Of a DNA stretch of 46,751 bases, positions 1-7,735 are shown piece by piece. The notes beneath the pieces are model-generated. The model searched no databases. It saw only the letters and a program-made list of their open reading frames with translations, and had not been told where the DNA came from. Location of the stretch: the NCBI RefSeq assembly GCF_016862395.1, contig NZ_BOMW01000072.1, positions 1 to 46,751 of the forward strand, written 5' to 3'. A program made the position numbers and the translations under genes. Source of the DNA: Actinoplanes siamensis (GTDB lineage: Bacteria > Actinomycetota > Actinomycetes > Mycobacteriales > Micromonosporaceae). How positions within the stretch are numbered: the stretch's first letter is position 1; each line of letters opens with the position of its first letter.

Positions 1-80
1 AGCATGTTGCGCACGGCGGGGATCCTGTCCCGCCGATCCGCCAAGATCAAAATGCTACGACCGCCTGAATCCGCCGGCAT
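1..80 (-). CDS. Possible 5' end of a divergent gene, cut by the window edge
   Basis: An open frame reads leftward off the window from an ATG at 80, giving MPADSGGRSILILADRRD and continuing to the edge. The short hydrophobic stretch followed by charged residues resembles the first beta strand of a receiver-like or Rossmann-like fold, but about 27 residues are too few to assign a family. No clear ribosome-binding site precedes the ATG. It would be divergent from the envelope-gene run that starts at 116. This is a tentative call. Confidence 0.25.
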   Translation of the reverse strand, partial: MPADSGGRSILILADRRDRIPAVRNM

Positions 81-115
81 CTGGATTGTCGAACGACCGC
101 TGACAGGGAGGCAAC

Positions 116-868
116 GTGAGTGACCTAACGACCGGTGCGTACGCGCCGGGCGATCTCTCCGGTGACAACTCATCAAAGGCGAAGCAGGTCGCCACGGAAG
201 GCAAGCAGGCGGCCGGCCAGGCGGTGTCCGAAGTGAAGGACACCGCCGCCGAGCAGGTGCAGCGCGTCACGTCCGAGGTCGGCGCCCAGGCCCGCAACGT
301 GGCGGGCGAGGTGCGCGACAAGCTCGGCGAGCAGGCCCGCGCCCAGAGCGACAAGGTGGTCAGCGGCATCCGCCAGACCGCCGACCACCTCGACGAGATG
401 CGCGGCGATCGGGCCGGCACCCCGGCGGCGGCGGTGGTCGCCCGGGTCGCCGACGGTGGCCGTCAGCTCGCCGACTACCTGGACCGCAACGGCCCCGAGG
501 GCGTGCTGGCCGAGGTGCAGGACTTCGCCCGGCGCCGTCCGGGCGCGTTCCTGGCCACCGCGCTGGCGGCCGGGTTCGTGGTCGGCCGCCTCGGCAAGGG
601 AGTGGCCAAGGCGGACCCGGGCTCCGGCCGTCCCGCCGCCGATCCGTACGCTCCGGTGACGCCCAGCGTCCCCGTGACGCCCGCCGCCCCGGCGGCGCCG
701 GTGGTGCCGCCGTCGCCGGCCCCGGGCACCGACTACGCGGCCACCACCGGCGCCGGCGCGGACTACCCGAGCACCGGTGCCGGCGCGGACTACCTGAGCA
801 CCGGGACCGGCACCCCGCTGCCGGTCCAGGAGGAGTACCCGGTCGGGACGCGGGAGCCGCGGCCGTGA
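116..868 (+). CDS. YtxH/apolipoprotein-like stress protein with a Pro/Ala-rich tail
   Basis: A 250-residue protein starting at GTG 116, with an AGGGAGG ribosome-binding site just upstream. Residues 20-130 are an amphipathic Ala/Lys/Glu/Gln helix of the kind seen in YtxH, LEA-like and apolipoprotein-like proteins. One short hydrophobic segment follows at about 140-160 (FLATALAAGFVVGRLGKG), which may anchor it in the membrane. The C-terminal 80 residues are Pro/Ala rich with a repeated Gly-Ala-Asp-Tyr unit. Its TGA overlaps the GTG of the holin-like gene by 4 bp, so the two are probably co-translated. By analogy it is an envelope-stress protein; no enzymatic role is visible. Confidence 0.75.
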   Translation: MSDLTTGAYAPGDLSGDNSSKAKQVATEGKQAAGQAVSEVKDTAAEQVQRVTSEVGAQARNVAGEVRDKLGEQARAQSDKVVSGIRQTADHLDEMRGDRAGTPAAAVVARVADGGRQLADYLDRNGPEGVLAEVQDFARRRPGAFLATALAAGFVVGRLGKGVAKADPGSGRPAADPYAPVTPSVPVTPAAPAAPVVPPSPAPGTDYAATTGAGADYPSTGAGADYLSTGTGTPLPVQEEYPVGTREPRP

Positions 869-1281
869 CCACCCCGTACCCCCCGGATCACTCCGATCGG
901 GCCGAACGGACCTCGATCGGCGAGCTGATCGGCAACATCAGCGACGACCTGTCGCAGCTGTTCCGCCAGGAGGTCGAACTGGCCAAGGCGGAGATCAAGC
1001 AGGAGGCCACGAAGGCCGGCAAGGCCGCCGGGATGCTCGGCGGCGCCGGATTCGCCGGCTACCTGGCCGTGCTGCTGCTCAGCCTGGCGGCGGTCTACGG
1101 ACTGGACGCGGTCATGCCGGCCGGCTGGGCCGCGCTGATCGTCGCCGCGGTCTGGGGGATCGTCGCCGCGGTCCTCTACGTGACAGGCAAGAACAGGCTC
1201 AAGACCGTGGACCCGATGCCGCGGCGCACCGTCGACACGATCAAGGAGGACGCGCAATGGCTGAAGAACCCGACCGGCTGA
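865..1281 (+). CDS. Phage holin-X-like (Phage_holin_3_6) membrane protein
   Basis: A 138-residue protein starting at GTG 865. It has an N-terminal amphipathic region with the family-typical run ELIGNISDDLSQLFRQEVEL, a Lys/Ala-rich helix, and two adjacent transmembrane helices at about 62-82 and 88-108. This layout matches the actinobacterial holin-X family, small membrane proteins normally found beside YtxH and DUF3618 genes rather than in prophages. Despite the family name, nothing here suggests a lytic function. The gene overlaps its upstream neighbour by 4 bp and the DUF3618 gene by 25 bp, so the three form a tight operon. Confidence 0.85.
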   Translation: MTTPYPPDHSDRAERTSIGELIGNISDDLSQLFRQEVELAKAEIKQEATKAGKAAGMLGGAGFAGYLAVLLLSLAAVYGLDAVMPAGWAALIVAAVWGIVAAVLYVTGKNRLKTVDPMPRRTVDTIKEDAQWLKNPTG

Positions 1282-1895
1282 GGCAGAACATCGAGCAGAC
1301 CCGCGCGTCACTGACCCGGGACGTCGATCTGCTCGCCGAGAAGACCAGCCCGAGCAGAGTCGCGAAGCGGCGGTGGACCGCGGTGAAGGAGAAGGTCATG
1401 GGAACTGCGGATCACGCCAAGCAGGTGGCGACGGACACCACGTCGTCGGCGGTGGGCACCGTCGGTGACAAGGCGTCCCAGCTCGGCGGAGCCGTGCAGG
1501 ACAAGGCGTCGCAGCTCGGCGACAGCGTGGGGGAGAAGGCACACGACGCGGCCGCGGCCGTGCGGAGCGCGCCCCGCGTGGTGGCCCAGCAGACCCAGGG
1601 CAGCCCGCTGGCCGCCGGCGTCATCGCGTTCGGCGTCGGGATGCTGGCCGCCGGCCTGCTCCCGGTCACCGAGGTGGAGCGCCGGGCCGGGCAGCAGCTC
1701 AAGGAGAACAGCGGCGAGCTGACCGAGAAGGTCAAGGACGTCGCCGCCGAGGTCAAGGACGAGCTCACCGGCACCGTGCAGCACGCCGCCCAGGAGGTCA
1801 AGGGCACCGCGCAGGAGGCCGTGCAGGCCACCAGGGAGCAGGCGCAGGACTCCGCTCGGCACGCCACGGAGCAGACCCGGCAGGCCGCTTCCTGA
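1257..1895 (+). CDS. DUF3618 domain-containing protein
   Basis: A 212-residue protein from ATG 1257. The N-terminus carries the DUF3618 signature (RLRQNIEQTRASLTRDVDLL), followed by a predicted coiled coil with an internal repeat built on DKASQLG. A single transmembrane segment lies at about 118-140 (LAAGVIAFGVGMLAAGLLP), and a second Lys/Glu/Ala-rich helix forms the C-terminus. It starts inside the holin-like gene, implying translational coupling. The family is common in actinobacterial envelope-stress clusters and has no established biochemical role. Confidence 0.85.
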   Translation: MAEEPDRLRQNIEQTRASLTRDVDLLAEKTSPSRVAKRRWTAVKEKVMGTADHAKQVATDTTSSAVGTVGDKASQLGGAVQDKASQLGDSVGEKAHDAAAAVRSAPRVVAQQTQGSPLAAGVIAFGVGMLAAGLLPVTEVERRAGQQLKENSGELTEKVKDVAAEVKDELTGTVQHAAQEVKGTAQEAVQATREQAQDSARHATEQTRQAAS

Positions 1896-1906
1896 AACCG
1901 CGAGAC

Positions 1907-1937
1907 AGCTGCCCGCCGGTGACGCCGGCGGGCAGCT
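1907..1937 (+). terminator. GC-rich hairpin between DUF3618 and YihY genes
   Basis: A perfect 13-bp inverted repeat (AGCTGCCCGCCGG / CCGGCGGGCAGCT) with a 5-nt loop starts 12 nt after the DUF3618 stop. There is no strong T-tract, as is usual for actinobacterial terminators. It may terminate or attenuate the upstream operon. Confidence 0.65.
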
Positions 1938-1968
1938 TCGTCCACCGCCCTTACCGCGAGGAGAACTC

Positions 1969-3018
1969 ATGAGCCGTCGTCCCCACGCGCCGGACATCGA
2001 CGCGGCCGCGACCACCCGCACCGGCGAGGACGTGCCTGCCCGTCTGTCCCCCGTTCCGCCCGGGGCCGGGCCGGACAGCCCGGCGGAGCTGCGCGGTCGC
2101 GGAGTGTTCGCGGCGCTGCGCCGTACCGTCAAGCAGTTCTCCGTCGACAATCTCAGTGACTGGGCCGCCGCGCTCACCTACTACGGGGTGCTGTCGATCT
2201 TCCCCGGCATCCTGGTCATCGTCTCGCTGCTGGGCCTGCTCAGCGACAACAGCCAGCAGGTGGTGCAGGACGCCGCCCACCAGCTGGCCCCCAACGAGCA
2301 GCTACGAAGCCTGGTCGACACGGTGCTCACCCAGGTCAGGGACCCCGGCACGGCCGGTCTCGCGGCGATCTTCGGTGTGCTCGCCGCGTTCTGGTCGGCG
2401 TCCGGCTACGTCGGCGCGTTCATGCGCGCGTCCAATGCGGTCTACGACGTGCCGGAGGGCCGTCCGATCTGGAAGACGTTGCCCATCCGGGTCGCCGTCA
2501 CCGCTGTCGTCGGCGCGATGCTGATCGTCTCCGCGGCCATCGTGATCTTCACGGGTGACCTGGCCCGTCTGGTCGGTGACCGGGTCGGCCTCGGCGACGC
2601 CGCCGTGACCACCTGGAACATCGCCAAGTGGCCGGTCCTGCTGGTGCTGGTCAGCCTCATGTTCGCGATTCTGTACTGGGCCTCGCCGAACGCCCGGACC
2701 GGCGGGTTCCGCTGGGTCAGTCCCGGCGGCCTGTCCGCCGTGGTGCTCTGGATCCTGGCCTCGGTGGCCTTCGCCATCTACCTGGCGAACTTCGCGAACT
2801 ACAACAAGACGTACGGCACGCTGGGCGGCGTCATCGCCTTCCTGGTCTGGATGTGGATCACCAATATCGCCGTTCTGCTCGGCGCCGAGCTCGACGCGGA
2901 ACTGGAACGCGGCCGGGCGATCGCGGCCGGCCACGATCCGGCCGACGAGCCGTTCCTGGAACTGCGCGACGACCGGAAAATCAAGAAAGGCAGCGAAAAA
3001 GGGCTCAGCATCGATTGA
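1969..3018 (+). CDS. YihY/virulence factor BrkB family membrane protein
   Basis: A 349-residue protein from ATG 1969, with a GAGGAGA ribosome-binding site. After a disordered 45-residue N-terminus come the BrkB-family features: the motif DNLSDWAAALTYYGVLSIFP at about 60, then roughly six transmembrane helices, and the conserved late motif YNKTYGTLGGVIAFLVWMWI at about 280-300. The length and topology are typical. It is an inner-membrane protein of uncertain transport or barrier function. A hairpin separates it from the upstream operon, but the shared theme (envelope and stress) suggests a functional neighbourhood. Confidence 0.9.
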   Translation: MSRRPHAPDIDAAATTRTGEDVPARLSPVPPGAGPDSPAELRGRGVFAALRRTVKQFSVDNLSDWAAALTYYGVLSIFPGILVIVSLLGLLSDNSQQVVQDAAHQLAPNEQLRSLVDTVLTQVRDPGTAGLAAIFGVLAAFWSASGYVGAFMRASNAVYDVPEGRPIWKTLPIRVAVTAVVGAMLIVSAAIVIFTGDLARLVGDRVGLGDAAVTTWNIAKWPVLLVLVSLMFAILYWASPNARTGGFRWVSPGGLSAVVLWILASVAFAIYLANFANYNKTYGTLGGVIAFLVWMWITNIAVLLGAELDAELERGRAIAAGHDPADEPFLELRDDRKIKKGSEKGLSID

Positions 3019-3281
3019 GAATGCGGCGAGCGGGCGGTGATCGAGAATGGGCGATCCTGGCGGATCTGTCCGCGCCGGCGCGAGCCGTCACAGTCGAAGC
3101 CGGTCGGCTCCCCCGCACACCGCCACCGGCGTCGAGGGCTGACGGTGCCGACCGTGATGCCCTCGCGCGGCTCGCCGCGCTCCCGCCCGATGTGATGTTG
3201 ACGCTCGGTGAACAGGCGGGAAGCCCATCGTGTCGGTTCGCCGTGCGGAACCAGACCCTTCGGTGAAGTAGCTGACAGTCC
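3019..3281. other. Non-coding gap between YihY and DUF2267 genes
   Basis: No frame here has plausible codon use or family resemblance. The stretch begins with a near-direct repeat (ATCGAGAATG at the YihY stop and again about 30 nt later). Its right end leads into the promoter at 3282. Confidence 0.6.
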
Positions 3282-3306
3282 GGTTTGGAGTGGTAGGGGC
3301 GGGGTA
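3282..3306 (+). promoter_or_regulatory. SigF/SigB-like promoter for the DUF2267 gene
   Basis: GGTTT at 3282-3286 and GGGTA at 3302-3306 are separated by 15 nt. This matches the GGTTT-N15-17-GGGTA form of actinobacterial SigF/SigB general-stress promoters. It lies about 58 nt upstream of the DUF2267 start codon. Confidence 0.45.
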
Positions 3307-3364
3307 CCCGGGTGCGCCCCGGCACGGACGCGCCGTAGCCCGGGGCGCAAGGAGGCGCTACCCC

Positions 3365-4030
3365 ATGGACCAGGACGATCTGCTCACCCGGATCCAGAAG
3401 AGCGGGCGCCTGCACGGGCGCAACGAGAGCCGCCGGATCACCGCCACGGTGCTCGGCGCGCTGAGCGAGCTGCTGCCCGCGTCGGCGTACCGCCGGCTCA
3501 CCGCGGCACTGCCGGAAGAGCTGCGGCAGCGCCTGCCCGCTGCCGAGATCGGCCGGATCGTGGAGATCGTGGACTGCCGGCGGTTCCTCACCCGGATCGC
3601 CGACCGGCTCTACGCCGACGGCGGGGACGCCGCGTTCCTGGTACGGGTGGTCCTCTCGGAGCTGAACGAGGGGGCGGGCGGCGTGTCGCCGGCCGAGCTG
3701 GCCCATCTGGTGCCGATGGACCTGCGGCCGCTGTTCCGCTCCCGGCCCCTGATCCCATGGGTCGCCGGCACGGCCGGTGTCTCCGCCACCATGAGCGTCT
3801 CCGCGACCTCCAGCGTCTCCGACACCTCCCGGCTCGCCGGCGCTTCGGTCGTGTCCAGTGCTTCGGTCCTGTCGAGTGCTTCGGCTCTGCCCGGCGCTTG
3901 CGGACTCTCCGGCGTCTCCGGCATGGAAACGCTGGTCCGCAGGACCGGCCGGATGGCAACCGCTGAGGCGGCGGGCCGGATGGCGGCCGGCGAGACCACG
4001 ATGCGGATGCCCACCGCGGAGAAGGTCTGA
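3365..4030 (+). CDS. DUF2267 domain protein with a Ser/Thr/Ala-rich tail
   Basis: The 221-residue product is started at ATG 3365 rather than in an upstream in-frame extension, because AAGGAGG at 3349-3355 sits 9 nt before this ATG. Residues 1-120 form a helical DUF2267-type domain (paired helices with LPEELRQRLP and a later LVPMDLRPLF). The C-terminal 90 residues are low complexity: a repeated Ser-Val-Ser/Ala-Ser pattern and a Gly-Arg-Met-Ala repeat. The upstream GGTTT/GGGTA promoter suggests general-stress control. The molecular function of DUF2267 proteins is not known. Confidence 0.7.
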   Translation: MDQDDLLTRIQKSGRLHGRNESRRITATVLGALSELLPASAYRRLTAALPEELRQRLPAAEIGRIVEIVDCRRFLTRIADRLYADGGDAAFLVRVVLSELNEGAGGVSPAELAHLVPMDLRPLFRSRPLIPWVAGTAGVSATMSVSATSSVSDTSRLAGASVVSSASVLSSASALPGACGLSGVSGMETLVRRTGRMATAEAAGRMAAGETTMRMPTAEKV

Positions 4031-4195
4031 TTCGTCCCAGGCCCCCGCCGCGCTGCTGGCGACGGCTACGCCATCCAGCGGCGTTCCCCGAAACGGCTAC
4101 GCTTGCCACGGTCGTGTCTTGTCACCACCATGGGCGCCAGCTCGGCAGGTCGGGCTGGGGGCTGGTGGTCCCCAACCGCGTCTCAGCCCGGGTGG

Positions 4196-4726
4196 TCATT
4201 CCGCGCTGAGGCGGCCGAACGTCGACCGGTGGAACACCAGCGGCCCCAGCTCGTCCGCCTGGTCCGCCGGATGGTCGACGGCGTGCAGCTCGAGCAGGAC
4301 GATCGTGTGGTCGCCGGCCTCCACCTCGCGGTAGACGGTGGTGTCGAAGCGGGCCAGCCCGTCGTCGATGGTGACCGCGCCGTCCTCGCTGACCGACGCC
4401 GGGATGCCGTCGAAGCGGTGTGCGACCGGGCCGGCCAGCTGGCGGCAGATCGCGCCGTGGTGGGCGGCCAGCACCGTCACCCCGAGGTGGTCGGCGCGGC
4501 GCAGGTCGGGCCAGGTCTTGGAGGTGTTGGCGATCGAGAAGGACACCAGCGGCGGGTCGAGGCTGATCGAGGTGAACGAGCTGGCGGCGAGGCCGACCAG
4601 CCGGCCGTCGACGCTTGCCGCCACGGCCACGACGCCGCTGGGGAAGACGCCGAAGGCGCGGCGGAGCCGGATCGGGTCGAGGTCCTGGTTGGTCACGAAG
4701 GTCGCCGGAGTCTGCGAGAGGGTCAT
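4196..4726 (-). CDS. Flavin reductase family protein (FMN-binding split barrel)
   Basis: A 176-residue protein from ATG 4726. It shows the flavin-reductase-like pattern: RRAFGVFPSGVVAVAA near the N-terminus, then GLAASSFTSISLDPPLVSFS, the FMN-contacting core, and a late (DH)TIVLLELHAV strand. Such enzymes reduce FMN or FAD with NAD(P)H, usually to feed a two-component monooxygenase. No monooxygenase partner is adjacent; the nearest candidate is the NtaA-type enzyme at 36.7 kb, which is only a speculation. It lies 46 nt downstream of a broken small membrane-protein gene, probably in the same transcript. Confidence 0.85.
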   Translation of the reverse strand: MTLSQTPATFVTNQDLDPIRLRRAFGVFPSGVVAVAASVDGRLVGLAASSFTSISLDPPLVSFSIANTSKTWPDLRRADHLGVTVLAAHHGAICRQLAGPVAHRFDGIPASVSEDGAVTIDDGLARFDTTVYREVEAGDHTIVLLELHAVDHPADQADELGPLVFHRSTFGRLSAE

Positions 4727-4772
4727 CAGGGTCTTCCTTACCAGGCGGAGAGGCGGGCACTACCGGAGAGGG

Positions 4773-5011
4773 TCAGGCGGCCCGTGTGGCGGCCTCGGCC
4801 ACGACGAGACGGTCCTCGTCCCGGTGGAGCCGGTACTGGTGCACGGTGTACGCGAACGCGGCGAGCCAGATCGCGGCGATGGCGAGGTAGCAGGCGTACC
4901 GGACGGTGTCCGGCTCCCCGATCGGAGTCGCTGCGCAGCAGCGAGCGGGTGTTGGCCGGGATGCCGGAGGAGGACGCACAGGCCCAGGACCAGCAGGACG
5001 AGTGGTCGCAT
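4773..5011 (-). pseudogene. Small membrane protein, apparently frameshifted
   Basis: ATG 5011 has a good GGGGAGG ribosome-binding site 6 nt upstream and starts a hydrophobic signal-like run (MRPLVLLVLGLCVLL), but that frame then becomes Arg/Pro-rich noise. A different frame, open down to a stop at 4773, holds a convincing transmembrane helix (RYACYLAIAAIWLAAFAYTV) and a charged tail. The good start and the good C-terminus are thus in different frames within one gene-sized space. At least one indel, real or a sequencing error, is the simplest reading. If restored it would be a two-helix protein of about 80 residues upstream of the flavin reductase. Confidence 0.45.
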
Positions 5012-5042
5012 CACTGACCTCCCCTCGACGACCGACCCTAAT

Positions 5043-5059
5043 CTATAGCGTTCCTATAG
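5043..5059. promoter_or_regulatory. Inverted repeat CTATAG-N5-CTATAG, possible operator
   Basis: Two palindromic CTATAG hexamers separated by 5 bp lie 32 nt upstream of the minus-strand ATG at 5011. The spacing of one helical turn between centres is typical of a dimeric regulator site. The regulator is unknown; the LacI protein next door uses a different sequence. Confidence 0.35.
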
Positions 5060-5097
5060 GGTTTCGGAAGTATCAGGGACGTCACAGTCCGCGTCGA

Positions 5098-6123
5098 TCA
5101 CGCCGACTGGCGGGTCACCAGGGTCGGCTCGTAGATGACCGAACTTACCCGCGCGTCCGGGTCCGCTATCCGGGCGAGCAGCAGTTTCGCCGCCTCGGCG
5201 GCCATATCCTCCAGCGGGTGCCGCACGGTGGTGAGCGCCGGCCGGGCGGCGAGCGCCGCGCTGCTGTCGTCGAAGCCGACCACCGCGACGTCCTCCGGCA
5301 CCCGCTTACCGGCGTCCCGCAGTACCAGCAGCACGCCGAGCGCCATCAGGTCGTTCGCCACGAACACCCCGTCCAGCCGCTCGCCGAGCAGCGAGCGCAT
5401 CGCCTGCTCGCCGCTGTCCTGCGTGAAGTTGCCCTGTCGCAACGGGACCCAGGCGTGGCCGTGCCGGGCCATCGCGCGCCGGAAGCCGGTGATCCGGTCC
5501 TGGCTGGCCGGCACGTCCGCGGGTCCGGAGATCATGCCGATCCGCTGGCAGCCGCGCTCGACCAGGCGGTCCGCGGCCAGCGCGGCGCCGGCCTCGTTGG
5601 CCAGGTCCACGTAGCTGACCGGGACCGGCTCGGCGGGCCGGCCGATCAGCACGGCCGGGATGCGGGCCTCGGCGAGCAGGCCGGGCAGCGGGTCCCGGGC
5701 CGGCAGCGACAGCACCACCGCGCCGTCGGCCTGCCCGTTGCGCAGGTCGCCGACCAGCCGCTTGTGACCCGGTGCCCCGACCATCTGCAGCGCCAGCTGG
5801 ATCCCGGCCGGGCGCAGCACGCTCATCAGCCCGCCGACCACCCGGCCGAAGTAGGGATCGGCGAAGAAGCGGCTCATGAACGGGTCGTCGTCGTGCGTCT
5901 CGGAGTCGGAGACGACCAGGGCCACCGTGCCGCTGCGCCGGGTGACCAGCGAGCGGGCCACCTGGTTGGGCACGTAACCGGTCTGCTCGACGGCGCTCCA
6001 GACCAGCTCGTGCAGCTGCGGGTCGACGTTGCGGACGCCGTTGACGACCCGCGAGACGGTGGCCCGCGAGACGCCCGCCACGCGGGCTACGTCCTCGAGC
6101 GTCGGTAGCCGGTGGCTCTGCAT
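5098..6123 (-). CDS. LacI family transcriptional regulator
   Basis: A 341-residue protein of normal LacI length. Residues 7-30 are the helix-turn-helix (TLEDVARVAGVSRATVSRVV), followed by the hinge helix (YVPNQVARSLVTRRSG) and a periplasmic-binding-protein-like sensor domain from about 62 to the C-terminus with the late motif VPEDVAVVGFDDS. It should bind a sugar or oligosaccharide effector. A GGAGAGCGCTTTCC palindrome sits 21 nt upstream of its ATG. The identical palindrome, in one orientation or the other, lies upstream of the two secreted carbohydrate-active genes at 6306 and 8429. It is therefore very likely the local repressor of both and of itself. Confidence 0.95.
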   Translation of the reverse strand: MQSHRLPTLEDVARVAGVSRATVSRVVNGVRNVDPQLHELVWSAVEQTGYVPNQVARSLVTRRSGTVALVVSDSETHDDDPFMSRFFADPYFGRVVGGLMSVLRPAGIQLALQMVGAPGHKRLVGDLRNGQADGAVVLSLPARDPLPGLLAEARIPAVLIGRPAEPVPVSYVDLANEAGAALAADRLVERGCQRIGMISGPADVPASQDRITGFRRAMARHGHAWVPLRQGNFTQDSGEQAMRSLLGERLDGVFVANDLMALGVLLVLRDAGKRVPEDVAVVGFDDSSAALAARPALTTVRHPLEDMAAEAAKLLLARIADPDARVSSVIYEPTLVTRQSA

Positions 6124-6143
6124 GCCGCTTTTATAGCACGGGC

Positions 6144-6157
6144 GGAGAGCGCTTTCC
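6144..6157. promoter_or_regulatory. LacI operator 1 (autoregulatory site)
   Basis: GGAGAGCGCTTTCC, a near-perfect 14-bp palindrome centred on GCGC, just upstream of the LacI start (6123). A TATAAAA-like -10 element lies between it and the gene. The same 14-mer recurs at 8364, and its exact reverse complement at 6258. Confidence 0.75.
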
Positions 6158-6257
6158 GCTGGGTGCGATCAGAGCCGCCGGTTTGCCGCCGGCTGGGCGG
6201 TCCGCGATGTTCCGGAACCCCAAACCATTGACGTATGTCGTGAGCGGCTCGAACACT

Positions 6258-6271
6258 GGAAAGCGCTCTCC
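6258..6271. promoter_or_regulatory. LacI operator 2 (upstream of the DUF1996 gene)
   Basis: GGAAAGCGCTCTCC, the exact reverse complement of the 14-mers at 6144 and 8364, within a 16-bp near-palindrome TGGAAAGCGCTCTCCA. It lies 34 nt upstream of the GTG start at 6306, where a repressor would block transcription. Confidence 0.75.
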
Positions 6272-6305
6272 AAGCGTCCCGTCCTCCAAGCCTTGGGAGA
6301 TCCCC

Positions 6306-7706
6306 GTGCACAGAAGAACGTTGAGACGGCTCGTGGCGCCACTGAGCGCCCTGGCCCTGGCCGGCGCCCTGCTGGCCGCCGCCGGCCAGTCGGCCTACGC
6401 CGCCGACACCCTGCTCTCGCAGGGCCGGCCCGCCCTCGCGTCGTCGACGGAGAACGGCGAGGCCCCGGCGATCGCCGCGTTCGACGGCCGCTCCGACACC
6501 CGCTGGGGCAGCCAGTGGGCCGACCCGCAGTGGATCCGCGTCGACCTCGGCGCCACCGCCACCATCACGCAGGTCAAACTGCAGTGGGAGGCGGCGTACG
6601 CGACGGCCTTCCAGATCCAGACCTCGCCCGACGGCAACGCCTGGACCAGCATCTACAGCACCACCACGGCGACCGGCGGCAACCAGACGCTGGCGGTGAA
6701 CGGCTCCGGCCGCTACGTCCGGCTCTACGGCACCCAGCGCGGCACCGGCTACGGCTACTCGCTGTACGAGTTCCAGGTCTACGGCACGTCCTCGGCCACG
6801 CCGCCGCCCAGCGGCGGCCCCGGCTACGTGTACGCGAACCCGCCGGTCACCGGCGTCGTCCCGTCCACCAAGGTGCCGCCCGCGCAGAATCCGCCGGTCA
6901 CCCACCACGAGTTCCAGGCCAACTGCTCGGTGAGCCGGACCAACCTGAACGACGACCCGATCGTCTTCCCGGGCCTGCCGGGCGCCTCGCACTCGCACAC
7001 CTTCATGGGCAACCGCACCACCAACGCCGGCACCACCCTCGCGTCGCTGCAGGCCGGGGCCACGTCCTGTATCACGCCGGGGGACCGGACCGGCTACTGG
7101 ATGCCGACCCTGCTCAACGGCAGCACCGCGGTGCAGCCGGACGGGCCGCAGGTCATCTACTACAAGAGCGGCGTGATCGACTACACCAGCGTGCGGCCGT
7201 TCCCGCCGGGCCTGCGCTACGTCGTCGGCAACCCGACCTCGACGCTCGACGAGTTCCGCAACCACCCGGGCGCGGTGGAGGGCTTCGAGTGCGGTGACAG
7301 CGTGCGCAACTGGGACATCCCGGCCAACTGCGTGGCCGGCTCCCAGCTCAACGTCCGCTTCCAGGCGCCGAGCTGCTGGGACGGCATCCACCTGGACACG
7401 CCGGACCACAAGAGCCACATGGCGTACCCGATCGTCGGCGTCTGCCCGGCCGACCACCCGGTCGCCGTGCCGATGATCGAGTTCAAGATGGCCTGGCCGG
7501 TCAGCGGGAACATGGCGAACGTGCACTTCTCCAGCGGACGCGGGTACTCGTTCCACTACGACGTCTACAACGCCTGGGACACCCGGGTCCTGGCCGCGCT
7601 GACCAGCCACTGCATCAACGGCGGCCTGCAGTGCAACCCGCGCGGTTTCGACCAGTACAAGCCGGACCGCGGGGCCGCGCTCAACGAGAACTACGAACTG
7701 CCCTGA
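6306..7706 (+). CDS. Secreted F5/8 type C (discoidin) + DUF1996 protein
   Basis: Start chosen at GTG 6306, since it opens a clean Sec signal peptide (VHRRTLRRLV, then an Ala/Leu core, cleavage near SAYA-AD at 33), with GGGAGA 7-12 nt upstream; the frame extends further upstream without signal features. The mature protein of about 430 residues has a discoidin/CBM32-type domain at about 35-165. After a Pro/Gly linker comes a DUF1996 domain (about 190-466) with the family motifs HHEFQANC, SHSHTFMGN, CWDGIHLDTPDHKSHMAYP and a C-terminal FSSGRGYSFHYDVYNAWD. DUF1996 proteins are secreted and linked by occurrence to polysaccharide degradation, but have no proven reaction. The discoidin domain is nearly the same as that of the 8429 gene. 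Confidence 0.9.
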   Translation: MHRRTLRRLVAPLSALALAGALLAAAGQSAYAADTLLSQGRPALASSTENGEAPAIAAFDGRSDTRWGSQWADPQWIRVDLGATATITQVKLQWEAAYATAFQIQTSPDGNAWTSIYSTTTATGGNQTLAVNGSGRYVRLYGTQRGTGYGYSLYEFQVYGTSSATPPPSGGPGYVYANPPVTGVVPSTKVPPAQNPPVTHHEFQANCSVSRTNLNDDPIVFPGLPGASHSHTFMGNRTTNAGTTLASLQAGATSCITPGDRTGYWMPTLLNGSTAVQPDGPQVIYYKSGVIDYTSVRPFPPGLRYVVGNPTSTLDEFRNHPGAVEGFECGDSVRNWDIPANCVAGSQLNVRFQAPSCWDGIHLDTPDHKSHMAYPIVGVCPADHPVAVPMIEFKMAWPVSGNMANVHFSSGRGYSFHYDVYNAWDTRVLAALTSHCINGGLQCNPRGFDQYKPDRGAALNENYELP

Positions 7707-7735
7707 CGTTCCCGGCCACTGCCGATAACGCTTTC

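Noticed and set aside
865..1281. Prophage interpretation of the holin-like gene
   Set aside because: No endolysin, tail or integrase gene is nearby. The YtxH/holin-X/DUF3618 trio is a standard chromosomal envelope cluster in actinobacteria.
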